64,000 nt of DNA from Mesorhizobium sp. CU3 (GTDB taxonomy: Bacteria; Pseudomonadota; Alphaproteobacteria; Rhizobiales; Rhizobiaceae), in NCBI RefSeq assembly GCF_006442965.1, contig NZ_VFWX01000023.1, positions 57,256 through 121,255 of the forward strand, in the 5' to 3' direction. The notes under the pieces are model-generated. The model did no database searches. It was not told the DNA's origin and saw only the letters and a list, made by a program, of their open reading frames with translations. Position 1 is the stretch's first letter. Every line of letters begins with the position of its first letter. Of this stretch, positions 43,354 through 52,807 are shown piece by piece. The position numbers were made by a program, and so were the translations under genes.

Positions 43354-45102
43354 ATGTCTGCGAAACGTGTTCCGACCGGTCAGGCCGGATTGCGGCCGGC
43401 GTCCCGGCGCAGCGTGTTTTGGCGCGCTATCGCCGATGCCGGGCTGTTCTCGGCGGTGATCAACGTCCTGCTTCTGGTGATGCCGCTTTACCTGCTGCAG
43501 GTCTATGACCGGGTGCTGCCTTCCTCCAGCGGCGAGACGCTGTTCTACCTATCGGCCATCGCGGTCGCCGCGCTGGCCTTGCTTGGCTTCCTCGACGCGG
43601 TGCGCGCCATATACATGCAGCGCATCGCTGCGAGCGTCGACCAGGTGCTCGGCGCCGAGACCTTCGCCGCCTCGCTCGGCACTGCAGGGGCGCCGCTCAG
43701 CGACCTCGCCTCGGTCTGCGCCTTCCTGCGCTCGCGCGGCGTCGCCGTTCTGTTCGATCTGCCTTTCGCGCCGCTGTTCCTCGCCCTGCTCTATTTCATC
43801 CATCCGGTGTTGTTCTGGGTGACGCTGGGCGGTGCTGCGCTGCTCGTGGTGCTGGTGATCGCCAACCAGATCGCCATCGGCCGCAACGATGCGCGGTCGG
43901 ACGACCGTTCGGCTCTGGCCAGAGAAGCCGAGCAGGCCTTCGAGCGCAATGCCGACACACTGCGCGCCATGGGCATGGTCGAGAATGCCGCGCGGGCCTG
44001 GCAGCGGCATGTCGCCGAAGCGCTCGTCCTGCATGACCGTTCGGCGAGCGCCAACGCCGTCTTCAGCGGCGCGTCGCGGGCGCTGCGCATGATGCTGCAA
44101 CTCGCCATCCTCGGCGCCGGCGCCTGGCTGGTGCTGGCGGGACAGATGACGGCCGGCATGATCTTCGCCTCCTCGCTGGTGTCGGCGCGCGCGCTGCAGC
44201 CGCTCGACCAGCTGATCGGCGCCTGGCGGCAGATCGGCGACGCAAGCCGCGCCTGGACGCGGCTGGGGGGCGTGCACGTCGTGCAGCCGCTTGATACGCG
44301 CAAGACCACCCTGCCCGACCCTTCGGGCGAAATTGCCGCGCAGGACCTGTTCTACATCGCGCCCAACGCCGCCTTCGGCACCGAGCCGATCCTCAAGCGG
44401 CTCAGTTTCGCGGTTCATGCCGGCGAGGCGGTGGCGATCGTTGGGCCGAGTGGCGCCGGCAAATCGACGCTGGCGAAATTGCTGGTCGGCGCCCTGCAGC
44501 CCAGCGGCGGCGCGGTACGGATCGACGGCGCCGACCTCAGGAACTGGGACGACGGCCAGCGCGGCCGGCATGTCGGCTATCTGGCGCAGGAGGCCGAGCT
44601 GTTCCCCGGCACGATCGGCGAAAACGTCTCCCGCTTCGACGCGGAAGCGGACGATTTGGCGATCGTGGAAGCGGCCAAACGCGCCGGCGCGCATGAGACG
44701 ATCGTGGCGCTGCGCGACGGTTATCAGACGCAGGTCGGTACGACGCTGTCGGGCGGCGAGCGACAGCGGATCGCGCTGGCGCGTGCGCTCTACGGCAATC
44801 CGCGCCTGCTGGTGCTGGACGAGCCCAACACGCATCTCGACGGTGCCGGCGAAGCGACGCTGGAAGCCACACTTGCGGCGGCAAAAGCCGCCGGCGCGAC
44901 GATGATCGTCATCACCCACCGCCCCGCACTCGCCGCGGCCTGCGACCGGGTGATGCTGCTGCGCGGCGGCATGATCGAGGCTTTTGCTCCGAGCCGCGAA
45001 GTATTGCGGCAAGCAGGGGCCAAGAGTGGTGGCGCCGGCACGGTGGTGACCGGCTCGTTTGCGCCGACCATGCGCCCTCAGGCCATCCGCTTCGGGTCTT
45101 AG
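43354..45102 (+). CDS. prsD: Type I secretion ABC permease/ATPase (PrsD-like)
   Basis: A 582-residue ABC exporter half: membrane helices in ~30-290 and an ATPase domain from ~325 with Walker A VGPSGAGKST, signature LSGGERQRIALARA, and Walker B LLVLDEPNTHLD. No peptidase-39 domain, as usual for RTX exporters of the PrtD/PrsD group. It starts 13 bp after the glycanase, and prsE begins 3 bp after it. It exports the upstream glycanase, and probably other RTX proteins. Confidence 0.92.
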   Translation: MSAKRVPTGQAGLRPASRRSVFWRAIADAGLFSAVINVLLLVMPLYLLQVYDRVLPSSSGETLFYLSAIAVAALALLGFLDAVRAIYMQRIAASVDQVLGAETFAASLGTAGAPLSDLASVCAFLRSRGVAVLFDLPFAPLFLALLYFIHPVLFWVTLGGAALLVVLVIANQIAIGRNDARSDDRSALAREAEQAFERNADTLRAMGMVENAARAWQRHVAEALVLHDRSASANAVFSGASRALRMMLQLAILGAGAWLVLAGQMTAGMIFASSLVSARALQPLDQLIGAWRQIGDASRAWTRLGGVHVVQPLDTRKTTLPDPSGEIAAQDLFYIAPNAAFGTEPILKRLSFAVHAGEAVAIVGPSGAGKSTLAKLLVGALQPSGGAVRIDGADLRNWDDGQRGRHVGYLAQEAELFPGTIGENVSRFDAEADDLAIVEAAKRAGAHETIVALRDGYQTQVGTTLSGGERQRIALARALYGNPRLLVLDEPNTHLDGAGEATLEATLAAAKAAGATMIVITHRPALAAACDRVMLLRGGMIEAFAPSREVLRQAGAKSGGAGTVVTGSFAPTMRPQAIRFGS

Positions 45103-45105
45103 ACG

Positions 45106-46422
45106 ATGGCACAAGCCCTTTCCTTCGCCAGCCAACCGCGCACCGATTTCCGCCACACCGCGCTTGCCGGCTATGCGGCGATCGCGCTGTTCGTCGGCGG
45201 CTTCGGTTACTGGGCGGCGACCGCGCCGCTCACCGGCGCAGTGATCACGCAAGGCACGATCGCGGCCACCGGCGGCAACATCCTCATCCAGCATCGCGAG
45301 GGCGGCATTGTCGACCGGCTGCTGGTCCGCGAAGGTGACCATGTGCGGCAGGGGCAGGACCTCGTCCTGCTCGATCGCACGCCGGCCGAAGCGGACCTCA
45401 ACCGGCTGACCAGGCAGTCGATGGCGCTGAAGGCCAGTGCGGCGCGACTTGAGGCCGAGCGCGACGGGCTCGCAACGCTTTCGCCGGTCGCCGACGCCCC
45501 GCCCGCGCCGTTCAAGCAGGATTTCGAAAAACTGCTTGGCGAACAGAAGAAGGAGTTCGACGCCAGGCTCGCCCGCTTCCGCTCCGAACAGTCGATCCTG
45601 GCGCAGCGCGTCGCCATGCATCGCGAGTCGGCGAAGGGGCTGGCCGCGCAACAGCTTGCCATCCAGCAGCAGACCGACATCGTGAAGAAAGAACTTGCCG
45701 TCAAGACGGACCTGCTCGACCGAGGGCTGACCGACCGCAACGAATATTCGCAGTTGCTGCGCTCCGAGGCCGACCTCGTCGGCCAGGCCGGCGCGCTGGA
45801 GGCCGACCTCGCGGCGACCAACACGCAGATCGTCGAGGCCGAGGCACAGGCCGAGCGCGCCACGACCCAGCGCGTCGAGGAGGCGCTGACCAAGCTGGAC
45901 GACGTGCGCGCAAACCTTGCCGATATTGGCGAGCAGATCAGGGCGGCCGACGCGGTGCTGAAGCGCACGGCGATCACGGCGCCGACCAACGGCATCGTCG
46001 TCTCCTCGACCTATAATTCGAAGGGCAGCGTGGTCGCACCGGGCGAGAAGATAATGGAGATCCTGCCGACATCGTCGGGCCTCACCGTCGACGCCAGGCT
46101 GAAGCCGCAGGACATCGACGCGGTGCGCGTCGGCCAGCCGGCCACGCTCAGGCTATCGGCACTCAACGCGCGGCTGACGCCGGAGGTGCCGGCCACGGTG
46201 AGCGAGATTTCCGCCGACCGATTGATCGACGAGACGACGAGGCAGGCCTATTTCCGTGCCCGGCTCAAGATCGCGGACAAGCTGCCGCCCGGCGTGACGG
46301 CAAAACAGCTCTATCCCGGAACGCCGGTCGAGGCGCATATCAACACCGGCGAGCGCACCTTCCTCGACTATCTGGCGCGGCCGATGCTGGATTCGCTGGC
46401 GAGGGCGTTCAGGGAGCGGTAG
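45106..46422 (+). CDS. prsE: Type I secretion membrane-fusion protein (PrsE/HlyD-like)
   Basis: 438 residues. One N-terminal helix (LAGYAAIALFVGGFGYWAAT), lipoyl-type halves (GNILIQHREGGIVDRLLVRE and AITAPTNGIVVSSTYNSKGS), a long coiled-coil hairpin between them, and the HlyD C-terminal beta domain. It bridges the PrsD transporter and an outer-membrane TolC-type channel, for which no gene is in this window. Confidence 0.92.
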   Translation: MAQALSFASQPRTDFRHTALAGYAAIALFVGGFGYWAATAPLTGAVITQGTIAATGGNILIQHREGGIVDRLLVREGDHVRQGQDLVLLDRTPAEADLNRLTRQSMALKASAARLEAERDGLATLSPVADAPPAPFKQDFEKLLGEQKKEFDARLARFRSEQSILAQRVAMHRESAKGLAAQQLAIQQQTDIVKKELAVKTDLLDRGLTDRNEYSQLLRSEADLVGQAGALEADLAATNTQIVEAEAQAERATTQRVEEALTKLDDVRANLADIGEQIRAADAVLKRTAITAPTNGIVVSSTYNSKGSVVAPGEKIMEILPTSSGLTVDARLKPQDIDAVRVGQPATLRLSALNARLTPEVPATVSEISADRLIDETTRQAYFRARLKIADKLPPGVTAKQLYPGTPVEAHINTGERTFLDYLARPMLDSLARAFRER

Positions 46423-46723
46423 GCGCCAACTCATCCTCCCAGTTGGCCCCACCATAGAACACACGCAAAACGACCACGCTGTCGTCATTGACGGCAAAGG
46501 GCGACCGTCAGTCGCCGTTCGAAGCCAACGATGCGAAGCCCCGGCCTCAGATCATCGCGCCTGGTCCCGCATTCCGAAGCCAGGTCGAGACCAAGGCATA
46601 ACTGCTCGATGCGCTCGATGAAGCGCATTGCGGTGAGACTGCCGGATGCGTGGCGACCGTGTCGTATATCCAAAGCAAGTCCGCCTCGGTCTCCGCCAGC
46701 AGCACGACATGCCGCCGCTTCAC
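46409..46723 (-). pseudogene. ParE/RelE-type toxin, two frameshifts
   Basis: A ParE-like toxin begins at a GTG overlapping the antitoxin stop (GTGA) and reads VKRRHVVLLAETEADLLWIY, then must shift frame near 46650 to continue ASGSLTAMRFIERIEQLCLG, GTRRDDLRPGLRIVGFERRL, and shift again near 46500 to reach FAVNDDSVVVLRVFYGGANW. Each segment matches the family in order, so the gene is whole but broken. Its 3' end overlaps the end of prsE. Confidence 0.78.
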
Positions 46724-47001
46724 ACATCCCCCTTGAGCCGGGCGGCATGCCTTGCGCGAATGCCATCAAAGACCTTTTTGGCCGGGATTGTCTGCGACGG
46801 GTCCGCCGTCCATTTGTCATAGGCCGGCGCGACTTCCTCGCGCAGCCAGCGCTCTACAGCGGCATCACGTTCCTGCAGTGCGCGAAGGCCGGCGCGGATC
46901 ACTTCGCTGCTCGTCGCATATGCACCGGACTGGACGAGTTGGTCGATGAAAGCGGCCTGCTCTGCCGGCAGGCTGAAGGTGCGTTTTTCGGTTGCGGACA
47001 T
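46720..47001 (-). CDS. parD: ParD/CopG-family antitoxin
   Basis: A 93-residue ribbon-helix-helix protein: N-terminal beta strand KRTFSLPAEQAAFIDQLVQS, then GAYATSSEVIRAGLRALQER, as in type II ParD. The C-terminal tail (VFDGIRARHAARLKGDV) would wrap the toxin. The partner toxin gene directly after it is frameshifted, so this is an orphan antitoxin. AGGAGCAGCC precedes the ATG. Confidence 0.88.
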   Translation of the reverse strand: MSATEKRTFSLPAEQAAFIDQLVQSGAYATSSEVIRAGLRALQERDAAVERWLREEVAPAYDKWTADPSQTIPAKKVFDGIRARHAARLKGDV

Positions 47002-47033
47002 GGCTGCTCCTGCGAACGGCTGCTCTCTGCAGA

Positions 47034-47052
47034 GGTATGATTTTATCATACC
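47034..47052. promoter_or_regulatory. Inverted-repeat operator upstream of parD
   Basis: GGTATGA-TTTTA-TCATACC, a perfect 7-bp inverted repeat 33 bases before the parD ATG. It is a probable autoregulatory site for the ribbon-helix-helix antitoxin and overlaps a likely -10. Confidence 0.65.
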
Positions 47053-47192
47053 GCTTGCCGTATTACAGCCGAAATCTGAAACCATTCGCGGAAACGTGGT
47101 GCACGTTGGCGCTCGCGCATATCTAGCTGCCACGGCACGACGATAGGACGCTACCGGTGCCAGCGTCTCAGCACGGCATAATTCGGTCCGCT

Positions 47193-48149
47193 CTACACCC
47201 GCCCCGAAACCGCGCCCGGTTTCATCAGCGTCGCCAGCACGATGCCCACGATGATGAAGGCGGCGCCGACCAGGTCGTAATCGTGCAGGCTCTCGCCGAG
47301 CAGCAGATAGGCGAGGATGGCGACGAACAGCGTCTGCAGATAGAGCAGCATGCTGGCGCGGCTTGCGCCGAGCGTCTCGACGCTTTTGTTGTAGAGATAA
47401 TACATCAGGGCGCCGCCGGGGCCGGCCAGATAGGCGAGTGCCAGCAGGCCGTGGAAGTTCATGGCCGAGCGCTCGTCGTTGAAGATTTCCCAGAAATGGA
47501 ACGGCAGCGCCACCAACGCGCCGGCGCCGAGCAGAAGCACGACCAGCGGCAGCAGCTCGAGGCCGAATTTCGAGCGGCGCAACAGCACAGTGTAGAGCGC
47601 CCAGCAGAAGGCGCTGCCGACGATCCACAACTCGCCGGCGTTGAACTTGAGCTGAAGCAGCGCGCTGAGGTCGCCATGCGCGACGATCACCAGCATGCCT
47701 ACAAGCGCCGCAAAAGCACCAAGCGCCTTCCAGAGCCCGAGCGGCTCGCCGAGCACCAGACGCGCCAGCACCATCGTCATGATCGGTGACATCGCCATGA
47801 TGATGCCGGCCGTGGTCGCGTCGGTGTCGTTCAAGCCGTGATAGATCATACCCTGGCAGAGCGTCAGGCCGATCGCGCCGACGGCGACGAGTTCCAGCGG
47901 CCGCGACTTGAGCAGCGCAAGCATCGCGCCGTGATGGCGATGCACGATCGGCAGCAGGATGGCGCAGGCGAGCGCCAGACGCCAGAAACACAAGCCCCAG
48001 GGCGGCATCTCGGGCGCCACCCATTTGGCCGCGATATAGACGCCGGCCGAAAGCAGCCAGCACAGCACGGCGGTGGGATAGCCGCCCAGGGAGGGTATCG
48101 AGATAGCGGCAGGTTGCTCCGTCGGATGCGCTATCGGTATCGCCTGCAT
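47193..48149 (-). CDS. DMT-superfamily (EamA) transporter
   Basis: 318 residues with ten predicted helices in two EamA repeats (AVLCWLLSAGVYIAAKWVAP... and ELWIVGSAFCWALYTVLLRR...). Conserved Pro/Gly in APEMPPWGLCFWRLALACAI fits the family. Probable metabolite exporter; substrate not readable. Confidence 0.9.
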   Translation of the reverse strand: MQAIPIAHPTEQPAAISIPSLGGYPTAVLCWLLSAGVYIAAKWVAPEMPPWGLCFWRLALACAILLPIVHRHHGAMLALLKSRPLELVAVGAIGLTLCQGMIYHGLNDTDATTAGIIMAMSPIMTMVLARLVLGEPLGLWKALGAFAALVGMLVIVAHGDLSALLQLKFNAGELWIVGSAFCWALYTVLLRRSKFGLELLPLVVLLLGAGALVALPFHFWEIFNDERSAMNFHGLLALAYLAGPGGALMYYLYNKSVETLGASRASMLLYLQTLFVAILAYLLLGESLHDYDLVGAAFIIVGIVLATLMKPGAVSGRV

Positions 48150-48249
48150 CGCATGCCCCCGTTCGATGGAACCCAGACACGACGTGCCGGCAGTCTACCT
48201 CATATCGCAGTTGTTACCTATCCGTGGCCGGATGCTCTCAGCCAGAGGA

Positions 48250-48531
48250 TCAATGCGGCGTGTCGCCGGCCAAATGCAGAAGGTCCCAGGCCAAGCCGAC
48301 GCGGCCGTCGAACTCACAAGCGCAGTGTTCGGCTTCGCCGTCGTCCAAGCCGTCGTCGACCAGGGCCTCGATGCTCCGCCGCAGCAAAGCAAGCTGCATG
48401 CGCCGCGCATGGCCTCTGTCGGGCTCGCGCATGATGGCGGTGACGTGATAGGCGACGACGGGCTGGCCAAGGCAGGACAGAAGTTCGCCCGACTCGGCCG
48501 TCGCGGCTGTGACTGCTTCTTCGATGTTCAT
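48250..48531 (-). CDS. Small hypothetical protein
   Basis: A 93-residue acidic helical protein (MNIEEAVTAATAESGELLSC, HARRMQLALLRRSIEALVDD). GAGGAGCGTCGCA precedes the ATG at 48531. Three cysteines. No family recognised. Confidence 0.6.
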   Translation of the reverse strand: MNIEEAVTAATAESGELLSCLGQPVVAYHVTAIMREPDRGHARRMQLALLRRSIEALVDDGLDDGEAEHCACEFDGRVGLAWDLLHLAGDTPH

Positions 48532-48713
48532 TGCGACGCTCCTCATCAAAGATGCTGGGCGCCTCCCCGGCAGATGGCGACGGTTCTCCGCCGCTCCTCA
48601 TTTGAGCCGTCGTGCTTCTTCGCCCGCGACCAAAATCAGTATCCTCCAGAACTCCAATAAAGGCGACCGGATAGTTAATCGATGGTTAACGAGGATGATC
48701 GTGTTTTAGGCGG

Positions 48714-49865
48714 TCAGTGACCGGGCCTGTTTCGCTCGGCCGACGGCGCCAGGCTCGCGGCGCCGGGCACCGAAACCGGCGCACCGTGAAGCACCCAGTC
48801 GGCCGCGATCTGCCCGATCACCGGCGCGAGCTGGATGCCATAGCCGCCGGCGCCGGCGGCGGTGATCAGCGTCGGCTCCGAGGCATCGATCGGCCCGACG
48901 AGCGGACGATGGTCCGCCGTGACCGGATAAAGCCCCGCCCAGCCCCGGCCGAGCCGGGCGCCGGGTAGATCGGGCACTCGCTCCAGAAGCAGCTCGGCCA
49001 GATCGACCTTGGATTGCTCCTCGCACTGGTCGTTGTAATTGTCGGGATCCTCCGGCGCAGCCGAATTCACCTTGTGGATCTCGGCGATCAATTCGGTTGG
49101 CTTTTCATGGCGGAAATTCAGGCCGCTGCCCTCGCCGTTCACGAGGTCCATGACCATCGGCATCGTGTAGCCGAGCGGCTCGTCGAGATGGATGACGACC
49201 GCCTCATGCCGTTCGGGCCAGATGTGCAGACGCTGGTCGAAGAGTTCGGCGACCCGAGGCGCCCAGGCGCCACCGGCATTGACCACGACATCGCAGTCTA
49301 TCGGATCGCCACTGGTCTCCAGCCTGTAACCGCCCGGTTGCCTCGCAACGCCGAGCAGCTTGCGATACTGGCGAATCTCGCCGCCCTTGGCTCGGACAAG
49401 GCCCGCCAGGAAATTGCACATTTCGTGCGGATCGAGAAAGCCGTTGTCAGGCCCGAACAGTCCGCCTTCGAGCCCGTCTGGATTGATGTGAGGAACCAGT
49501 TCGCTCAGCTGGTCGGCACGGATCAGGCGCGAGCTGAGGCCCGCCTCAGCCTGCATCTCGACCGATTTGGCGAACAGCCCCATCTGCGCTTGCGTGCGCG
49601 CAAGCCGAAGATAACCGATGTGGTTGAAGCGAAGCCCCTCGCCCTCCCATTGGCGGAACCGGCGGAAGGAATGAACGCGGAGCATGATCTCGAACGGATC
49701 GGTGAATTGCGATCCGACGACGCCGACCGACCTGCCGCTCGAGCCGGAAGCGATCGACTGCGCTTCGAGCACGGTCACGCGCGCGCCCTGCTCGACAAGA
49801 TTGAGCGCGGTGCAGAGGCCCAACGTGCCGGCGCCGATCACCACGACATGAGGGGGTGCTGTCAT
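48714..49865 (-). CDS. FAD-dependent amino acid/amine oxidase (DAO family)
   Basis: 383 residues. N-terminal FAD motif VVVIGAGTLGLCTALNLVEQ, the DAO feature ASGSSGRSVGVVGSQFT, and the C-terminal GLYPVTADHRPLVGPI with TAAGAGGYGIQLAPVIGQIA. It oxidises a glycine-, sarcosine- or D-amino-acid-like substrate. It lies 16 bp downstream of the aminotransferase on the same strand, so the two probably handle one amine compound. Confidence 0.9.
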   Translation of the reverse strand: MTAPPHVVVIGAGTLGLCTALNLVEQGARVTVLEAQSIASGSSGRSVGVVGSQFTDPFEIMLRVHSFRRFRQWEGEGLRFNHIGYLRLARTQAQMGLFAKSVEMQAEAGLSSRLIRADQLSELVPHINPDGLEGGLFGPDNGFLDPHEMCNFLAGLVRAKGGEIRQYRKLLGVARQPGGYRLETSGDPIDCDVVVNAGGAWAPRVAELFDQRLHIWPERHEAVVIHLDEPLGYTMPMVMDLVNGEGSGLNFRHEKPTELIAEIHKVNSAAPEDPDNYNDQCEEQSKVDLAELLLERVPDLPGARLGRGWAGLYPVTADHRPLVGPIDASEPTLITAAGAGGYGIQLAPVIGQIAADWVLHGAPVSVPGAASLAPSAERNRPGH

Positions 49866-49881
49866 CCGTGATCCGCCTCAA

Positions 49882-51201
49882 TCAGGATTGCGCGGCGATC
49901 TCGCCCAGCGTCTCGTCGACCGCCTGGAGGATCAAGCCGGCATCAGCCTCGGTCATCGGCGTCGACAGCGCGAACAGGCCGTAGCTCGCGGAAAGCACGC
50001 CGCGGCCGAGCAGGCCTTTGTGCAGGGCGTCGGACTTTCGGCGCTCGGCCTGGCCGGGATAGACGGACCGGTAATCCGTCACCGGAAGCGACGTGAAATG
50101 GACCTTGAACAGCGAGCCGAGGCCAACACATTGGCCGGCAAGGCCATGCCGCTCGAACGAAGCATTGACGCCTTCGCGCAAGAACGCGCCGAGGCCGTCG
50201 AGATGAGCGAAGCTTTGCTTCGTCAGCGCCCGCATCGCGGCAAGTCCAGCGCGCATCGTCACCGGATTGGCGGTGAAGGTGCCGCCATGCGGAAGCGCGG
50301 GCTTGCCCGCCGTCGGATCGAACACGGCCATGATGTCGGCGCGGCCACCGACGGCGCCGACCGGAAAGCCGCCGCCGATGATTTTTCCCAACGCCGTTAA
50401 GTCGGGCTGGATACCCCACAAGCCTTGCGCGCCCGACCATCCCAGTCGAAACGAGATAACCTCGTCGAAGATGACCAGCGCGCCTGCCGCGTGAGCGATC
50501 TCGACCATGGCCTCGAGATAGTCCCGGCGCGCCGGAATGAGGCCGGCGCGGTTGGGCATCGGGTCGATCAGCACGCCCGCGATGCTCTCGCTTTGGGCGG
50601 CAAAGACGGCGCGCAACGCCTCGATGTCGTTGAAGGGCACGGCGATCACATCGTCCAGCACGCCGCGCGGCGTGCCCCTGGCATAGGGCGTCGATCTCGG
50701 CAGATCGCCCCAATTGGCCGGCGAGGAGTCCAGGCTCACTTCGGCGAAATCGTAGGAGCCGTGATACGCGCCCTCGATCTTGACGATCTTCGGCCGCCCG
50801 GTGAAGGCGCGCGCGGCCTTGATGGCCATCATCACGCCCTCGGTGCCGGAGTTGGCGAAGCGGATCTGATCGACCGACGGCAGCCGCTCGACCAGAAGCT
50901 CGGCTAGCTCGATCTCGCTCTCCGTCGGGGCGCCAAAGGCGGTGCCGAACGGCATTTGCTCGACCACCGCCGCCGTCACATCGGGCTGCGCATAGCCGTG
51001 GATCATCGCGGTGAAATTGTTGATGCAGTCGTAATAGGCATTACCGTCGACGTCCCAGACCCGGCACCCCTCGCCGCGCGCGGCGTAGATCGGGAACGGA
51101 TCGACGAAGACCGTGGTGCGCGTATTGCCGCCCGGCATCACCCTTCGGGCGCGTTCGAACAGCGTTTTCGATCCGGGCATGGCGTCGGGATAATGCGGCA
51201 T
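49882..51201 (-). CDS. Class III aminotransferase (GSA aminomutase-like)
   Basis: A 439-residue PLP enzyme. FANSGTEGVMMAIKAARAFT, IFDEVISFRLG and LTALGKIIGGGFPVGAVGGR (active-site Lys) are the class III/GSAM motifs. The start at 51201 (MPHYPDAMPGSKTLFERARR) fits the family. It is unlikely to be the housekeeping hemL since it is paired with an amino acid oxidase. Confidence 0.88.
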   Translation of the reverse strand: MPHYPDAMPGSKTLFERARRVMPGGNTRTTVFVDPFPIYAARGEGCRVWDVDGNAYYDCINNFTAMIHGYAQPDVTAAVVEQMPFGTAFGAPTESEIELAELLVERLPSVDQIRFANSGTEGVMMAIKAARAFTGRPKIVKIEGAYHGSYDFAEVSLDSSPANWGDLPRSTPYARGTPRGVLDDVIAVPFNDIEALRAVFAAQSESIAGVLIDPMPNRAGLIPARRDYLEAMVEIAHAAGALVIFDEVISFRLGWSGAQGLWGIQPDLTALGKIIGGGFPVGAVGGRADIMAVFDPTAGKPALPHGGTFTANPVTMRAGLAAMRALTKQSFAHLDGLGAFLREGVNASFERHGLAGQCVGLGSLFKVHFTSLPVTDYRSVYPGQAERRKSDALHKGLLGRGVLSASYGLFALSTPMTEADAGLILQAVDETLGEIAAQS

Positions 51202-51437
51202 GGCTCTCACAGGCGGATTGAGGATGGCAGGCAACGCTGCTCTTCGTCGACCTTGCCGCGATCGTAAGGCTCCGTGCCGAATGCGCACAAGCAGCCAGGT
51301 GGAGTATCAAAGGAAGCCAAAAGGGCCCTGCCTGCACAACATGAAGCGCCCGGCCGAACCATTCCAGCTACATCTGGTCCTACCAATTTTAGTAAATTCT
51401 GATATAAAGCGAGCGTGTTGAGTTGAGAGTAACGCGT

Positions 51438-51617
51438 ATGAGTGACAAGTCGGAGTTCCCGGACAGGGACGTCGAATATCTCAAGCAACGTCGCCAGGTG
51501 GGCCTTCATGGCCGCGTTTCGAAGGTGGAGTGCATTCGTTGCGGTCAGCCGTTCGACCCGATACCGGCAGCCGCCAGCCATCTTGGCCTTTGCGACTATT
51601 GTTTCGATAAACACTAG
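51438..51617 (+). CDS. Small zinc-ribbon-like protein
   Basis: A 59-residue protein with two CxxC pairs in the second half (VECIRCGQPFDPIPAAASHL, LCDYCFDKH), a compact zinc ribbon. The N-terminal half is charged. ATG at 51438 or a TTG at 51423. It is convergent with the GlxA-type regulator. Role unknown. Confidence 0.68.
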   Translation: MSDKSEFPDRDVEYLKQRRQVGLHGRVSKVECIRCGQPFDPIPAAASHLGLCDYCFDKH

Positions 51618-51694
51618 TCGAGCGCCACCTCGATCCGGAACCATTTCCCTGGTTAGCGCAATTCGGCAGCCGTGGCTGCCGAGCCCGCCGGCAG

Positions 51695-52675
51695 TCATGC
51701 CTTCGCCGCCCCATTCGAGGCGCGGTTCGGATGCCTGAGATTTGTCGGCGTGATGCCGGCCTGCTGGCGGAAGACGCGACTGAAATGGCCGGCATTGGTG
51801 AAGCCGCAGCGATAGGCGATCTCGCCGATGGCGAGGTCGCTGCCTTCGAGCAGCGACTTCGCGTGATGGATTCGCAGCGCCAGATAGGCCGCCATCGGGC
51901 CGATGCCGAGTTCGGCGCCGAACAGGCGCTCGAGCTGGCGGCGCGAGGAATTGAGGCGGCCGGCGATCTCGGCGACCGAGAGCGTCTCCTGAAGATTGCT
52001 TTCCATCAAAAGCAGCGCCCGCTTCACCGCGCGGCTTTGAGCGGCGGGAAAGAGGTCGCCGACCGGCTGCACGTCGCGGCTGGAGCGGATGCGGTCGAGC
52101 ACCAGAATCTTCGCCGCCTTCTCCGCCGCCTTGCGCCCAATGAACTGCGAGACGAAATAGCCGGCAAGGTCGGCCGCCCCGGTGCCGCCGGCGCAGGTGG
52201 CACGGCCGCGGTCGACTGAATAGAGGCTGTCGGCGTGCGCGTTGACCTCGGGAAATTGCTCGCGGAAATCCTTGATGTGGAACCAGCTGACCGCGGCGCT
52301 ATAGCCGTCGAGCAGGCCGTAGCGCGCCAGCGTGAAGCTGCCGGTGCAGAGCGCCGTCAGCGGCACGCCCTTCCCGGCCGCGCGCAGCAGAAACGCCTCC
52401 TTCTCAGAGCTGAGCGCACGGTTGGTGTCGAGAAGGCCGCCGACCACGACAATGTTGTCGAAATCTTCGGGGTTGCCGATCGCCTTGGTCGGCAAAAGCT
52501 CGACGCCGCAGCTAGCGCGGATCGGCAAACCGCGTTCGCCGACGACATCCCAGTCGAATTCGATGCGGCGGCTGCGGTCGCCCTCATCGCCCGCCAGCCG
52601 CAGCGTGTCGATGAACAGCGACAGCGGGGAGAGCGTGAAATCGCGCACGAGGAGAAATGCGAAGCGCCTGGCCAT
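51695..52675 (-). CDS. GlxA-type AraC-family regulator (DJ-1/PfpI N-domain)
   Basis: 326 residues. Residues ~1-190 form a DJ-1/PfpI amidotransferase-like domain with the nucleophile-elbow segment GVPLTALCTGSFTLARYGLL (Cys present). Residues ~215-315 are the AraC HTH pair (LSVAEIAGRLNSSRRQLERL, IGEIAYRCGFTNAGHFSRVF). Relatives such as GbdR, ArgR and CdhR respond to betaines, carnitine or arginine. Its position near the DAO/aminotransferase pair suggests it may control it. Confidence 0.9.
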   Translation of the reverse strand: MARRFAFLLVRDFTLSPLSLFIDTLRLAGDEGDRSRRIEFDWDVVGERGLPIRASCGVELLPTKAIGNPEDFDNIVVVGGLLDTNRALSSEKEAFLLRAAGKGVPLTALCTGSFTLARYGLLDGYSAAVSWFHIKDFREQFPEVNAHADSLYSVDRGRATCAGGTGAADLAGYFVSQFIGRKAAEKAAKILVLDRIRSSRDVQPVGDLFPAAQSRAVKRALLLMESNLQETLSVAEIAGRLNSSRRQLERLFGAELGIGPMAAYLALRIHHAKSLLEGSDLAIGEIAYRCGFTNAGHFSRVFRQQAGITPTNLRHPNRASNGAAKA

Positions 52676-52807
52676 TCTCTTTCCCGGGACCGCCCTATCG
52701 CGTGGTGTAGGCAGATGATCGCGAACGTTTTGGCACAGGGCTGAACAGAGTGCACGCCAGATGCGGCCGGGAAATGTCGGAGATGAATGCCGGGGCGAGC
52801 AATTTCA

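Noticed and set aside
46720..48180. 486-codon minus-strand ORF joining antitoxin and DMT region
   Set aside because: Only its last 93 codons are the ParD antitoxin; the rest is out of frame with the EamA gene.
49882..51201. Housekeeping hemL
   Set aside because: The motifs fit class III aminotransferases in general; the pairing with an amino acid oxidase argues for a catabolic enzyme.
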